NCBI RefSeq assembly: GCF_000317555.1
Contig: NC_019745.1
Span: 4,216,001 to 4,280,000 of the forward strand
Length of the DNA: 64,000 bases
Origin: Gloeocapsa sp. PCC 7428
GTDB lineage: Bacteria; Cyanobacteriota; Cyanobacteriia; Cyanobacteriales; Chroococcidiopsidaceae
Direction: 5' to 3'
Within the stretch, counting starts at the first letter, position 1, and each line of letters starts with the position of its first letter. The notes beneath the pieces were generated by a model that was not told the origin of the DNA, ran no database searches, and was given only the letters and a program-made list of their open reading frames with translations. Of the stretch, positions 1 to 9,196 are shown one piece after another. The translations under genes were made by a program, and so were the position numbers.

Positions 1-1454
1 TTCCCCGCATCAGTACTGGACAAGCAACTTTATTTGCGCAGTTTCCCCCTGGAACTGTGATAGAAAACAACCGTAAAGTCATGGATGCGGTTGATGATAT
101 TCTGTTAGAACAACCGGAAACTGAATATGTTTTCTCAACTGCGGGTGGTTTTCTCTTTGGTAGCAACACAACAGAAAACCCGTTACGGAGTTCGAGTACG
201 ATTACTTTAAAACCTGGTAGTAACGTTGAAGCTTTCGTCGATCGCGTTAATCAAGAGTTTAATCGCCTCAATTTAGCTGGTATTCGTTTGCGCTTAAGTC
301 CTGGGCAAGTGCGGGGCTTAATCTTGAGTAATTCTCCGGTGCGCGGTGCCGAAGTTGATATTATTCTCCAAGGTGATAACGAACAAAATCTACGCCAAGC
401 AGGGCAACAAATCCTGCAAGCGTTAGATCAGCAAGCAACGTTAGCAAATTTCCGCCCTGATGCTGACTCTCGACAGCCCGAACTTCAAATTGTTCCTGAC
501 TGGGAACGCGTCGCAAGTTTCGGTTTGACAACGCAAGATATCGGGCAAACAATTCAGACAGCGGTTGAAGGTTCAGTTCCAACACAATTACAACGCGGCG
601 ATCGCTTAGTCGATGTCCGCGTCCAACTGAATCAAGCTGATATTCAAAATCAATCGCAGCTATCACGTTTGCCACTATTTGTCAATAGTAATCGCCAAAT
701 TCGCTTATTTGACGTTGCGAGTATTCGCGAAGGTCAAGCGCCTGGGGAAATTCAACGAATTAATCAACGCCAAGTCTATATTATTGCGGGTAACTTAAAC
801 GAAGGTGCCAGCCTCGGAGATGCGTTAGCTGAAGTCGATACGGTTCTTGAAAACATCGATTTACCACAAGGCGTTAGCATTTTACCAAGTTCTGTTGCCG
901 AAACAAATCAACAACTACAGCGATCGCTACAAATTTTAGGTGGATTAGCGGCGTTTCTCGTTTTCGTTGTCATGGCTGTGCAATACAACTCGCTGATCGA
1001 TCCGCTGGTGATTATGTTTACTGTACCTTTAGCCCTTGCTGGGGGAATTTTTGGACTTTATATTACCGGAACTGCGATCGGCGCAACTGTTCTTGTTGGC
1101 GCAGTGTTACTGGTGGGGATTGTTGTCAATAACGCAATCATCATGGTAGAACTAGCGAATCAAATTCGCGATCGCGAACAAATTGACCGCAAAAATGCTA
1201 TTCTCAAAGCCGCACCACAGCGCCTACGCCCCATTTTGATGACAACAATTACCACAGTGTTAGGGATGTTTCCGCTGGCGTTAGGTATCGGCGAGGGTTC
1301 AGAATTTCTTCAACCCTTAGGAGTGGTTGTTTTTTCTGGCTTGTCTTTAGCAACGCTGCTGACGTTATTAATCATTCCCTGTTTGTATATAATCTTACAT
1401 GAAATTAGACTGCAAAAGCTAGGAGACAAGCTGAATAAAACGTTTTCACGATGA
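1..1454 (+). CDS. RND multidrug/solvent efflux transporter, C-terminal part (5' partial)
   Basis: The reading frame is open from the window edge (in frame from base 3), so the annotated gene is the 3' part of a longer one. It encodes about 484 residues of an HAE1/AcrB-type proton-driven inner-membrane pump. First comes porter-domain sequence (FPPGTVIENN, then the second periplasmic repeat), then six hydrophobic segments matching TM7-12. The TM10-11 region shows the family pattern VGIVVNNAIIMVE and RLRPILMTT. A GTG at 57 is an internal Val, not a start. It ends convergently with the next gene and overlaps it by 9 bp. Substrate cannot be told. The adaptor (MFP) gene would be expected upstream, outside the window. 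Confidence 0.93.
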   Translation, partial: PRISTGQATLFAQFPPGTVIENNRKVMDAVDDILLEQPETEYVFSTAGGFLFGSNTTENPLRSSSTITLKPGSNVEAFVDRVNQEFNRLNLAGIRLRLSPGQVRGLILSNSPVRGAEVDIILQGDNEQNLRQAGQQILQALDQQATLANFRPDADSRQPELQIVPDWERVASFGLTTQDIGQTIQTAVEGSVPTQLQRGDRLVDVRVQLNQADIQNQSQLSRLPLFVNSNRQIRLFDVASIREGQAPGEIQRINQRQVYIIAGNLNEGASLGDALAEVDTVLENIDLPQGVSILPSSVAETNQQLQRSLQILGGLAAFLVFVVMAVQYNSLIDPLVIMFTVPLALAGGIFGLYITGTAIGATVLVGAVLLVGIVVNNAIIMVELANQIRDREQIDRKNAILKAAPQRLRPILMTTITTVLGMFPLALGIGEGSEFLQPLGVVVFSGLSLATLLTLLIIPCLYIILHEIRLQKLGDKLNKTFSR

Positions 1455-2468
1455 TTTAGACTGACGGGCTGCAATAATAGTTGGTTTATCTAGTAGCGAA
1501 ATGAGCGTTTGTAAATCGGGCGAGACGCGAGAAGTTAAACTTAGTGTTTGCACGACAGTATCAAAGGTTTTACCTTGAAAGAGCATTTGGTAAGCAATTT
1601 CTTCAACTTCTTTCCAGGTAAGATCGCTTTCAACATAAGCTTTGGCGACTGCAATTACCAAGTCTTGATATTCGTTACCCTCAGCTTTGGTCATCATATT
1701 GTGGGGAATATCAAAAACTCGATCAAACGAGTAGTACCAGCATTTGGGTTGTAGTTTGACGAGGGATGCGTATAAGTCTCTATTTTCATTTTCATCAACC
1801 GCGCGATCGCTCTCGCTACCAATAATAAAGCAGGGCGCTGCGGCAATGCTTGTTTTTACGCGATCGAGAATATCTTGCCCCATATCCATAAACACGCGTA
1901 ATGCAGGCATCACAAAGCCATCGTAGCCGTAACTAATCGCACCTTCTTCAGTACGCCACTGAAAGTAAATCGGCAGTATTTTAACGATGAAGTCAACAAG
2001 AAGATTACTATTACTCAAAAACGGCGCAAATAGCAAAGCACGGTGAATGCTGTGCGGACGTTCCAAAGCTAACCAAGCTGCGAGAGTACTACCGCCAGAT
2101 AATCCCCCAATGACAACTTGTTCGCCCAAAGCTTGCACTTGTTCTAACCAGTACAAACCAAATTCTTGGTAAACTCGCTGTTCTTCGGGTAGCGGTGGCG
2201 GATTGTCACCATCCCAATCTCCGGCAATTCCATGCCCTGGCAATAAAGGAATCACAACATTATAGCCAGCTTGGAAAAAGGCTTCGCCAATCGGCATAAA
2301 CTGTTCAGGCGTTGCTGTAAATCCATGAAAGAATAAACACACCTTGGTAGTACGCTGGGCTTGTAATAAAAACCGCGATCGACAGTTGTCGTTCATCAAC
2401 GGTAAAGCTTTTTCGCGCGCCCTCGTTTCTCTGACAATTGCTGCGGTGATATTTGAGTAGTCCGACAT
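1446..2468 (-). CDS. alpha/beta hydrolase (carboxylesterase/S33-like)
   Basis: A 340-residue protein of the alpha/beta hydrolase superfamily. It has the oxyanion-hole motif FFHGFTATP (about residues 47-55), the nucleophile elbow GLSGGS (about 122-127) and a plausible late His in FDIPHNMM. There is no signal peptide, so it is likely cytosolic. The C-terminal 70 residues form a helical extension beyond the usual fold. It converges on the RND gene with a 9-bp overlap. About 700 bp of AT-rich DNA lie upstream. The substrate is not predictable; carboxylesterase or monoglyceride-lipase activity is the family default. Confidence 0.85.
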   Translation of the reverse strand: MSDYSNITAAIVRETRAREKALPLMNDNCRSRFLLQAQRTTKVCLFFHGFTATPEQFMPIGEAFFQAGYNVVIPLLPGHGIAGDWDGDNPPPLPEEQRVYQEFGLYWLEQVQALGEQVVIGGLSGGSTLAAWLALERPHSIHRALLFAPFLSNSNLLVDFIVKILPIYFQWRTEEGAISYGYDGFVMPALRVFMDMGQDILDRVKTSIAAAPCFIIGSESDRAVDENENRDLYASLVKLQPKCWYYSFDRVFDIPHNMMTKAEGNEYQDLVIAVAKAYVESDLTWKEVEEIAYQMLFQGKTFDTVVQTLSLTSRVSPDLQTLISLLDKPTIIAARQSKSS

Positions 2469-3165
2469 CCTGCAATGAGAAAACCAATTTCCAGCATAAC
2501 CGCATGGTGGACTTGTGCCAAGTATCGGTGCAACTGTCGTGTTTTTTTAAGTTTACTTTACATTTTCTCAGAATAAGACGCTGGGATGTTGAGCTAGCTT
2601 TTAGAACATAAGTGCTACTCGATTTTAGTTGCGTGAATATACGGTATTTGAAGCACTGTATTTCAAAGTGCGATCGCCACAATCTAATTTATTTCTTAAA
2701 TTGTCTATAAAGTCCTTTTATCCATCTCCAATTATTGTATATAATTTGCTACATAACTACTAAGTATTTTCTCTAGTATTTTTGAAAAGGAATAAACAAT
2801 GACTTTTTAGTATTTTGAACAATTTGTAAAGTTCTCTCTTAATCAGCACTTAGTTGACAAAAATTATATTTTGCCAGCCATATCTTGGTGCAAATTTTTT
2901 CTAATGATGCCAGACTAAATTTTGCCTGTTTAACATATACAGACAATTGGTACGCACACAAAAAACAACTGCTAACGGAACAAGCTTTTGATTGGGTTTA
3001 CCTATTAAATTACTCTTATTGCTAGCTGAATTAAGGTTTTTCATGTAGCTCAACAACGTTTTCTTAGTTATTAAGTCTCACTAAATTTAAACATAACTTA
3101 TACATAAGTTTGACACCACTGTGATACCAAAAGCGTCATTCTAAATGAAGTGGGTGTTAACAAAA
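2469..3165. other. AT-rich intergenic region, no gene seen
   Basis: About 700 bp between two divergently transcribed genes. Short open frames here lack ribosome sites and resemble no known protein. It must hold the promoters of the hydrolase and of the multicopper oxidase, but I cannot place -35/-10 boxes confidently. Confidence 0.6.
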
Positions 3166-3191
3166 CTTCATGAGTAATTTTACTTATGAAG
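3166..3191 (+). promoter_or_regulatory. Inverted repeat in the leader of the multicopper oxidase gene
   Basis: Arms CTTCATGAGTAA (3166-3177) and TTACTTATGAAG (3180-3191) pair at 11 of 12 positions around a 2-nt loop, 40 bp before the chosen ATG at 3231. The left arm can instead pair with an upstream ATGAAGT (about 3145-3151), giving two mutually exclusive hairpins. It may be an operator or an RNA switch; function is inferred only. Confidence 0.4.
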
Positions 3192-3230
3192 CTTGCGCAG
3201 ATGGTGCTGTCGATCAACCGAGGAGCAATA

Positions 3231-4790
3231 ATGAAAATAACAAGGCGAGAAGCACTAAAATTTGGAGTGCTTGCGGGAGGAGCGTTGCTCATACCCACAG
3301 GCTTAGAACGGATAAGCTATGCTCAGACTCAGCCGTCTGAAAACATTGGAACTCGACGCGCAAATAGTCCAAAATTAAAAAAATTCACGCTTCCTTTTCG
3401 TACTCCACCTGTGCTGCAACCAGTACGTAGTGATGCACAGACGGATTATTACGAAATCACCATGCGCAAAGCCCAAGTTGAAATATTGCCTGGCAAATTA
3501 ACCGAAATTTGGGGTTACAACGGCATCACACCAGGACCAACAATTATGCAACGCACAGGGCGACAATCGGTTGTGCGCTTCATCAACAATAGTTTAGGCA
3601 CGCCCACATCTACTCATTTACACGGCATGGCGTCTTTACCCGAATATGATGGCTATGCCGAAGATCTCACTTTCCCAGGTTATTACAAAGATTACTATTA
3701 TCCCAACAACCGTGCTGCCACTATATGGTATCACGACCATGCAATTCATGCGACTGCACGTAATGTTTACATGGGGTTAGCAGGAATGTACATCGTTCAG
3801 GATCAAACTGAACTCGATCTACCTTTACCAAAAGGGCAATACGACATACCACTCATTATTCAAGACAAAGAATTTGCGACAAACGGCAGCTTAATCTTTG
3901 ACGATCAAGGACAAAAAAGTCAATTTGGCGATGTTATCTTAGTCAATGGTGTACCTTGGCCTCGGATGGAAGTCGCAAGGCGTAAGTATCGCTTTCGTGC
4001 TTTAAACGGCTCTATATCACGTTCTTACAGGCTAGCGCTCAATACAGGCGATCCTTTTATCATTATTGGTGTTGACGGAGGACTTACGCCAGCACCTGTA
4101 GAAGTTAACAGTTTCCGTTTTGGTACAGCAGAACGTTACGAGTTCATTATCGACTTTTCTAAGTATCCCATCGGCACGCGGGTTATTTTGAAAAATAGAA
4201 GCTTGCCAAACAACTTAGATTACGACGGCAAAACAAATGACATTATGTGCTTTGATGTAGTGCGGGATGAGGCTGATGACAGTTCCATACCCAGTCAACT
4301 GCGCACTTTTACACCTTTAGTAGCTTCTCAAGCGGTCAGAACGAGAGAGTTTAGGTATGAACGTACCAACGGTCAATGGGTGATTAATGGCAAAACCTGG
4401 AATGCAAACCGCGTTGATGGTACGCCTCAGTTCGGCGATATCGAAATTTGGCGTTTGTACAATAATGGTGGAGGTTGGTTTCATCCCATACACTTGCACC
4501 TAATTGACTGTCAAATTCTTGACCGCAACGGTAGAAAGCCCTTTCCTTATGAAGTTGGTTGGAAAGATGTTTTTTATGTTGGGGAAAATGAAACTGTGAG
4601 GGTGATTGGCAAATTTGGTCCTAATACAGGTAAGTATATGCAACATTGCCACAACACAGTTCATGAAGATCATGACATGATGACGCAGTTTGAAGTGTTG
4701 CAAAATCCACTATCTTTACAAAGTGGAAATCTTGGTAAAGATCCTATTGCTACAGCACGACCAAAACCACTTCCTGCACCTCCCTTGTAG
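3231..4790 (+). CDS. Tat-exported multicopper oxidase (CotA/bilirubin-oxidase-like)
   Basis: A 519-residue three-cupredoxin oxidase. All copper motifs are visible: THLHG, WYHDHA, HPIHLHL and HCHNTVHEDHDMM, which supply the type 1 copper and the trinuclear cluster. It should couple one-electron oxidation of phenolics, bilins or metal ions to reduction of oxygen to water. The N-terminus has a twin-arginine signal (TRREALKFG, then a hydrophobic stretch and SYAQT), so it is folded before export. ATG 3231 is preferred over ATG 3186 because AGGAG at 3221-3225 is correctly spaced and the Tat signal then sits at the start. The gene stands alone with about 700 bp of leader DNA. The axial ligand is Met, as in CotA-type enzymes. 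Confidence 0.93.
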   Translation: MKITRREALKFGVLAGGALLIPTGLERISYAQTQPSENIGTRRANSPKLKKFTLPFRTPPVLQPVRSDAQTDYYEITMRKAQVEILPGKLTEIWGYNGITPGPTIMQRTGRQSVVRFINNSLGTPTSTHLHGMASLPEYDGYAEDLTFPGYYKDYYYPNNRAATIWYHDHAIHATARNVYMGLAGMYIVQDQTELDLPLPKGQYDIPLIIQDKEFATNGSLIFDDQGQKSQFGDVILVNGVPWPRMEVARRKYRFRALNGSISRSYRLALNTGDPFIIIGVDGGLTPAPVEVNSFRFGTAERYEFIIDFSKYPIGTRVILKNRSLPNNLDYDGKTNDIMCFDVVRDEADDSSIPSQLRTFTPLVASQAVRTREFRYERTNGQWVINGKTWNANRVDGTPQFGDIEIWRLYNNGGGWFHPIHLHLIDCQILDRNGRKPFPYEVGWKDVFYVGENETVRVIGKFGPNTGKYMQHCHNTVHEDHDMMTQFEVLQNPLSLQSGNLGKDPIATARPKPLPAPPL

Positions 4791-5087
4791 CAATTGGTTA
4801 ATCGAGAATATGGAAAAATTATGAGTGGTATAGAAAATCAAAAGTTAGCACTTTATGGTGTTGCTTATTTCATATTTCTATACTACCAATTTCTCTATTT
4901 TTAATGAACGCAAAGCAATCCTAAATTGTTTGCGACAATCCCTTTCTACATTTTTTCTTTGTGTACTTTGTAGTTGGTTCCCTATAACAAACCTTACAAC
5001 CTCAATAAGATTACTATAGTTACTAAAACATTCATTTATTCGTCAATGTTTCCAATTGAATTTGACTCAATTTATATATTCACAACT

Positions 5088-5816
5088 ATGCACCTCTTAT
5101 TCAAATCAATAATCACCATAGAAATAATCACTTTATTTATCAGTTCAACTCTTGTAAGTACGACAGAAATTGCCTTAGCATCACCGCATCAACATCATTT
5201 ATCACCGACAAATTTACCTACTGAAGTCAGGAATTTAACTACTAAGGAAATTAATGCCGAACAATTCACAAACCAAGGATTAGAAAAATTACAACAACAA
5301 GATTATTCAGGCGCAATTCAAGCTTTTTCGCAAGCCTTGCAGTTGAATTCTAATCATGAAATGGCATATGTGTATCGAGGTGATACACGTCAGAAATTAG
5401 AAGACTATGAAGGAGCAATCGAAGACTACACACTGGCTTTGCAAAGTAATCCAAATTTCGCTTATATCTACAATAGCCGAGGCGATGCACGAGTTGCTTT
5501 AGGTGACTATCAAAGCGCGATCGCCGACTATACTCAAGCAATTAAACTCTATCCTGAAGATGCTTTTGGTTACAGCGATCGCGGTAGTGTCTATTTACAA
5601 ATTGGGAACATAGGAAAAGCAATAGAAGATTTAAATAAGGCAATTCAAATTAACCCTGAACGTGCAGAAGCCTACTTTCATCGCGCCCAAGTTCATGCCA
5701 AGTTTAAAAATCGTCAGGCAACTCTTCAAGATTATCGAACAGCAATTCAACTGTATACTGAACAAGGCAATATTGTAGGTTGTCTTAAGGCACTCAATAT
5801 GATGCGACAGGACTAA
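5088..5816 (+). CDS. Secreted tetratricopeptide-repeat protein
   Basis: From ATG 5088 the product has 242 residues. A signal peptide (hydrophobic run ending near EIALA) is followed by a Pro/His linker and about five TPR units of 34 residues. They carry the usual pattern: GAIQAFSQALQLN, GAIEDYTLALQSN, SAIADYTQAIKLY, KAIEDLNKAIQIN. TPR solenoids bind partner proteins; here it should act outside the cytoplasm. In-frame alternatives at 5046 (ATG) and 4974 (TTG) would bury the signal peptide behind a polar leader, so I chose 5088, though no strong ribosome site is visible. No partner is suggested by the neighbours. Confidence 0.82.
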   Translation: MHLLFKSIITIEIITLFISSTLVSTTEIALASPHQHHLSPTNLPTEVRNLTTKEINAEQFTNQGLEKLQQQDYSGAIQAFSQALQLNSNHEMAYVYRGDTRQKLEDYEGAIEDYTLALQSNPNFAYIYNSRGDARVALGDYQSAIADYTQAIKLYPEDAFGYSDRGSVYLQIGNIGKAIEDLNKAIQINPERAEAYFHRAQVHAKFKNRQATLQDYRTAIQLYTEQGNIVGCLKALNMMRQD

Positions 5817-5914
5817 GAAAATTTTACTTTATTAAACTTACTTTGTTACTATTGTTGATATTTTGGAAGCAGTTTAACCTATAGAACGTCTGCTATAATT
5901 AATTTGCTCTTATT

Positions 5915-6208
5915 TTATTCTCCGTATAATTGACGGTCGAAGTTTCTTGTTTTTGTTGGATCGTAAACATTATTTGTGCGACGTACTGGAGCCAATGTAT
6001 TACTTCTTAGTTTTGCTTCACACAAATTACTAAGATCTAAAATACTCCCAGTCGCTGTACGCATATAGCATAAAGGTGCATCGACCTCAAAACTTATTTT
6101 TTTTTCGGTAGTGGAGGAAGGTGTTTTTTGGCTTAGAGGAAGAGCAAAAACAGCTTTTGTATGTAGACTTGCGATCGCCAAGACTGTCAGTGTAATTTTA
6201 AATTTCAT
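5915..6208 (-). CDS. Small secreted cyanobacterial protein of unknown function
   Basis: 97 residues from ATG 6208. A signal peptide (MKFKITLTVLAIASLHTKAVFA) precedes a Ser/Thr-rich linker and a conserved-looking core, CYMRTATGSILDLSNLC, with two Cys 16 residues apart that could form a disulfide. This CYMxTxxGxxxDLSxLC pattern recurs in short exported cyanobacterial proteins of unknown role. The C-terminus is polar and basic. It converges on the TPR gene, and upstream lies an AT-rich divergent promoter region with a long inverted repeat. Confidence 0.65.
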   Translation of the reverse strand: MKFKITLTVLAIASLHTKAVFALPLSQKTPSSTTEKKISFEVDAPLCYMRTATGSILDLSNLCEAKLRSNTLAPVRRTNNVYDPTKTRNFDRQLYGE

Positions 6209-6267
6209 CAAAATATAGGAAAAATAAAACTTATATAGATTAATATAATTATATTTATTTCTTGCTG

Positions 6268-6316
6268 AATAAGATATAGTAGAAAAAATTAAAAATATTA
6301 CTAATTATATCTTATT
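6268..6316. repeat. Inverted repeat in a divergent promoter region
   Basis: Perfect 11-bp arms AATAAGATATA (6268-6278) and TATATCTTATT (6306-6316) flank 27 bp of AT-rich DNA. It lies in the roughly 300-bp gap (6209-6513) between two divergent genes for exported or membrane proteins; nothing else is recognisable there. It could be an operator or a weak hairpin. Confidence 0.4.
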
Positions 6317-6513
6317 AAGGTTTCGATGAATTTACTATTTTGTATCAACCTTGTTAACGTAAGGCGCGAAGTGCTTTACAATAAACTAAAACACTTGCAT
6401 AACAAATCGCGGAGGCAGTAACACAAACTCTTGACAGTGAAGTTTTGAGTTTATGCTGGTTTAGACTAAAAATAGATATCAAGACCTACAATAGTCAAGT
6501 GTTAGTTGTTTTA

Positions 6514-7098
6514 ATGAAATCTTTATTACACTCTTGGTACAAAACGCTTTGCTCTTGGCGGCGTTTTATTGTGCTTTGCCTGTTATTCCTTTGCTGCCAA
6601 TTTATGCTAGGTATGCCAGTCGCTTTTGCGGGTATTAGCGACGATAATTTTGAGGGCAATGTATTTATTTTGTATGGAGGCAATGCCTCGCTCGTGCCAC
6701 CCAAGGTAAAGCTAGAAGAATCATTGAAGCGCGATAAGCCGACTCTACTCATTTTCTATGTAGATGATAGCAGTGACTGCAAGCAGTACGCTCCAGTTGT
6801 GACACGCTTGCAAGCTTTTTATGGACGCGTGGTAGATTTTATTCCAGCGAGTGTAGACACTATTGCATTGAAAGAAACATACGCACCAACCGAAGCAGGC
6901 TATTACTACTCAGGAGTTGTACCGCAGCTTGTCGTATTTAATCATTCGGGGGATGTCGTACTAAATGAAACAGGACAAGTACCTTTTGAGAAAGTTGATG
7001 ATGTTTTTAGAGATCTCTTTGACTTACTACCTCGATCTGAGTCGGTAGAATTAAAGCGGCGTCCGATCAATGAATTCAGTTCCGAGTTAGCTGAGTAA
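6514..7098 (+). CDS. Membrane-anchored thioredoxin-fold protein (probable PSI accumulation factor)
   Basis: 194 residues. One N-terminal hydrophobic segment (about 17-39) acts as anchor or signal, followed by a thioredoxin-like domain. The active-site strand reads LLIFYVDDSSDCKQYAP, aligning with the thioredoxin WCxxC region but keeping only the second Cys (C89); the first is Ser86. The cis-Pro position is present (SGVVPQLVVF). It resembles the cyanobacterial thylakoid thioredoxin-like proteins implicated in photosystem I accumulation; that assignment rests on architecture recalled from the family. ATG 6514 is preferred over 6445 because the hydrophobic segment then lies near the start. The next gene follows on the same strand after 75 bp. 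Confidence 0.75.
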   Translation: MKSLLHSWYKTLCSWRRFIVLCLLFLCCQFMLGMPVAFAGISDDNFEGNVFILYGGNASLVPPKVKLEESLKRDKPTLLIFYVDDSSDCKQYAPVVTRLQAFYGRVVDFIPASVDTIALKETYAPTEAGYYYSGVVPQLVVFNHSGDVVLNETGQVPFEKVDDVFRDLFDLLPRSESVELKRRPINEFSSELAE

Positions 7099-7173
7099 TT
7101 ATTGAGACAGAACTAGTCTGGCGCTTAGATCTTAAGATGCAGTTAGAAACTACGTATCCACTCGTTAGGGAAA

Positions 7174-7776
7174 ATGGCATACACTACCGAAGAGCTGATA
7201 CAGATTTTAGCAGACGAGCGCCAGGCTTGTCTCAAAGGTGAGCGTCTCAAAATTGCTGCTACTGCCTCTGGTAATCCGATTATTGATAGGTTTATCAAGA
7301 GTGACGGGATACAAAAATTTGATGCCTACCAAGACTTTAAAGCAGCGGTTCATTGCTATCAACGAGAACACCGCGTGTCAGGTATTGTTTGGCGTCGGCT
7401 GACTGTTAAAGGTAGTAGCATTGATTATCCCGAAGTAGACTCTCAATTGATTGCGTTACCTGAGGATTTAGAGACATTAAAACTTGTCAAGGCGAAGATT
7501 GTTAGTTTTTGGCGTAAAGTGACTGTAGGCATGGATATCTACAAAAGTATCAACAACGGTAAAGATTATCGATTAGTGACGCCAGTTACAGTAGATAAAA
7601 TTGCTCAACGCATGGAATGGGCAAATCTGTGCAAGTGGGAAAAAGCAGACTTTCTCGAAATCGTATTGCAACTAGGTTGGGGACAGCCGGAAGCTGCTGC
7701 TTACAATCGAGAACTACCGATCGCAGGTAGCGAGTATATTCATGCAGTCAATCCAGGAAACCGTCCAATTTGTTAA
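7174..7776 (+). CDS. Conserved cyanobacterial protein of unknown function
   Basis: A 200-residue soluble protein with no signal peptide or membrane segment. Composition is typical of a cytosolic globular protein, with a Trp-rich middle (GIVWRRLTV, SFWRKVTVGMD) and a C-terminal stretch LQLGWGQPEAAAY. I do not recognise a catalytic motif. It follows the thioredoxin-fold gene by 75 bp in the same direction and may share its transcript. The end lies only 10 bp from the convergent egtD stop. Confidence 0.7.
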   Translation: MAYTTEELIQILADERQACLKGERLKIAATASGNPIIDRFIKSDGIQKFDAYQDFKAAVHCYQREHRVSGIVWRRLTVKGSSIDYPEVDSQLIALPEDLETLKLVKAKIVSFWRKVTVGMDIYKSINNGKDYRLVTPVTVDKIAQRMEWANLCKWEKADFLEIVLQLGWGQPEAAAYNRELPIAGSEYIHAVNPGNRPIC

Positions 7777-7786
7777 TTAGATGCGT

Positions 7787-8812
7787 TTAGGCTTGCAGTT
7801 GACACAATATTAAACCGAACCATTGTTTCGCATCTGTCCATGCTTGAACTGGTTTTAAGTTTTGCTGGGCAAGTTCTTGTTGAATGATATTGAGATTAAA
7901 TTTACGCGAAATTTCCGTGAGGATGGTTTCGTCAGCAGCAAATTCAACAGTAAGATCGAGGGCACGCAAGCGAACAGTTTGCGATCGCCGACTGCGTAAA
8001 TGCATCTCGATTTGATGCTGAGTTTCGTTGTAAAATGCCCAATGTTCAAACTGCTCTAAGTCAAAATTGCCATCAAAGCGCGTGTTGAGGTGTTGCAGCA
8101 TATTTAAATTAAAAGCCGCAGTCACACCTTGGCGATCGTTATAAGCAGCTTCGAGGATTTCTTTTGGCTTTTGTAAGTCTACTCCCAATAAAAAATACTC
8201 CCCAGGCTGCAATGCAGCAGTAATCTGCGTGAAAAAGGTATCGCATTCCGCAGGAGAAAGATTTCCTAAGGTGCTACCGATAAAACAAATCATTCGGCTA
8301 GCAAGTTCTGAAGGCATTAGCTTTTCTAGTGCTAATTCATAGGTGCTAACGAGTGCGTGAACTTGCAGTGATGGATAATCGGCTAATAATTGTTTCGCAC
8401 TGCTTTCTAGAATACCACCACTGACATCAATTGGTAGGTAGTGCAGAGGGTAGCCGAGTTGTTTGTAGGCATCCAAGAGAAGCCGAGTTTTCGTCGAACT
8501 ACCACTACCAAGCTCTACGAGTTCGCAAGCACCAGTAATCTGAGCAATTTCTGCCGCATATTCTTGTAATATGGCGGTTTCCGTGCGAGTGAGATAATAC
8601 TCTGGTAACGCACAAATTTGCTCAAATAGCTGAGAACCTCGGTCATCATAAAAGTATCGCGCCGGAAGCGACTTGGGATGTTGAGTCAAGCCTTGAATGA
8701 CGTCAGTGCCATCAACTGTATTTGTTTGTGGAGTGGAGTTGATCAAATACTCGATCTGCAAGCGTTGAGTCGTCGATTCAAGCGTATTGCTTGCAGCTTT
8801 GGATAAGGACAT
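7787..8812 (-). CDS. egtD: L-histidine N-alpha-methyltransferase (ergothioneine biosynthesis)
   Basis: A 341-residue EgtD-family enzyme that trimethylates the histidine amino group with SAM to give hercynine. Visible are the N-terminal RYFYDDRGSQLFEQI, the SAM-binding ELGSGSSTKT and PIDVSGGIL, the substrate-site YNDRQGVTAAFNLN, and near the C-terminus TEISRKF, whose Glu and Ser correspond to histidine-contacting residues in mycobacterial EgtD. ATG 8812 is chosen because a GGAGG ribosome site lies just upstream and the extra upstream residues look non-coding. egtB and egtC lie 1.4-4 kb away in the same orientation, separated by an oppositely oriented methyltransferase. Confidence 0.92.
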   Translation of the reverse strand: MSLSKAASNTLESTTQRLQIEYLINSTPQTNTVDGTDVIQGLTQHPKSLPARYFYDDRGSQLFEQICALPEYYLTRTETAILQEYAAEIAQITGACELVELGSGSSTKTRLLLDAYKQLGYPLHYLPIDVSGGILESSAKQLLADYPSLQVHALVSTYELALEKLMPSELASRMICFIGSTLGNLSPAECDTFFTQITAALQPGEYFLLGVDLQKPKEILEAAYNDRQGVTAAFNLNMLQHLNTRFDGNFDLEQFEHWAFYNETQHQIEMHLRSRRSQTVRLRALDLTVEFAADETILTEISRKFNLNIIQQELAQQNLKPVQAWTDAKQWFGLILCQLQA

Positions 8813-9196
8813 TAAACCTCCGTTTGCCAAGGCGGGATAGATTACGTAGGCATAAAAAAGCAGCAACGTTTAGTTTACTGCGCTCAGGCGATCGCGATCG
8901 CCAAAGAACTCATCAGTCATATTCAGTGAGTAAATCATAAAGCTCTTGCCTATAAAATCACGCTTGAGCTAGATGTTTCGAGCTTATGGGGGATAAATGT
9001 TAAATATCCCTCGATCTACATCGCAGATAGACTAATAAATTACATTCTTGACATCATCGCTTTCATGAAAGACAGATAAGAATCTGATTGACGCTTATGA
9101 CATCCAAAAAATTCAATTTTAAATTGTAGAACGCAAAGCTGCTCTAAACTAAAACCTAAACGCAAAATTGAAAGATATAAAGTACGGCATTTTTAG
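8813..9196. promoter_or_regulatory. Divergent promoter region, egtD / methyltransferase
   Basis: A gene-free 384-bp stretch between divergent genes. It contains overlapping HIP1 sequence near 8886-8901 and a TTGACA at 9048-9053, but a convincing -10 at the right spacing is not seen. No RNA gene or repeat is recognised. Confidence 0.4.

Noticed and set aside
2305-2682. 125-codon open frame on the minus strand overlapping the hydrolase start
   Set aside because: It overlaps a well-supported gene in another frame, and its composition (Ser/Cys/Lys-rich) is that of a shadow frame.
8880-8905. Overlapping GCGATCGC palindromes as an operator
   Set aside because: These are HIP1 octamers, spread through the whole window within and between genes; they mark cyanobacterial DNA and are not specific sites.
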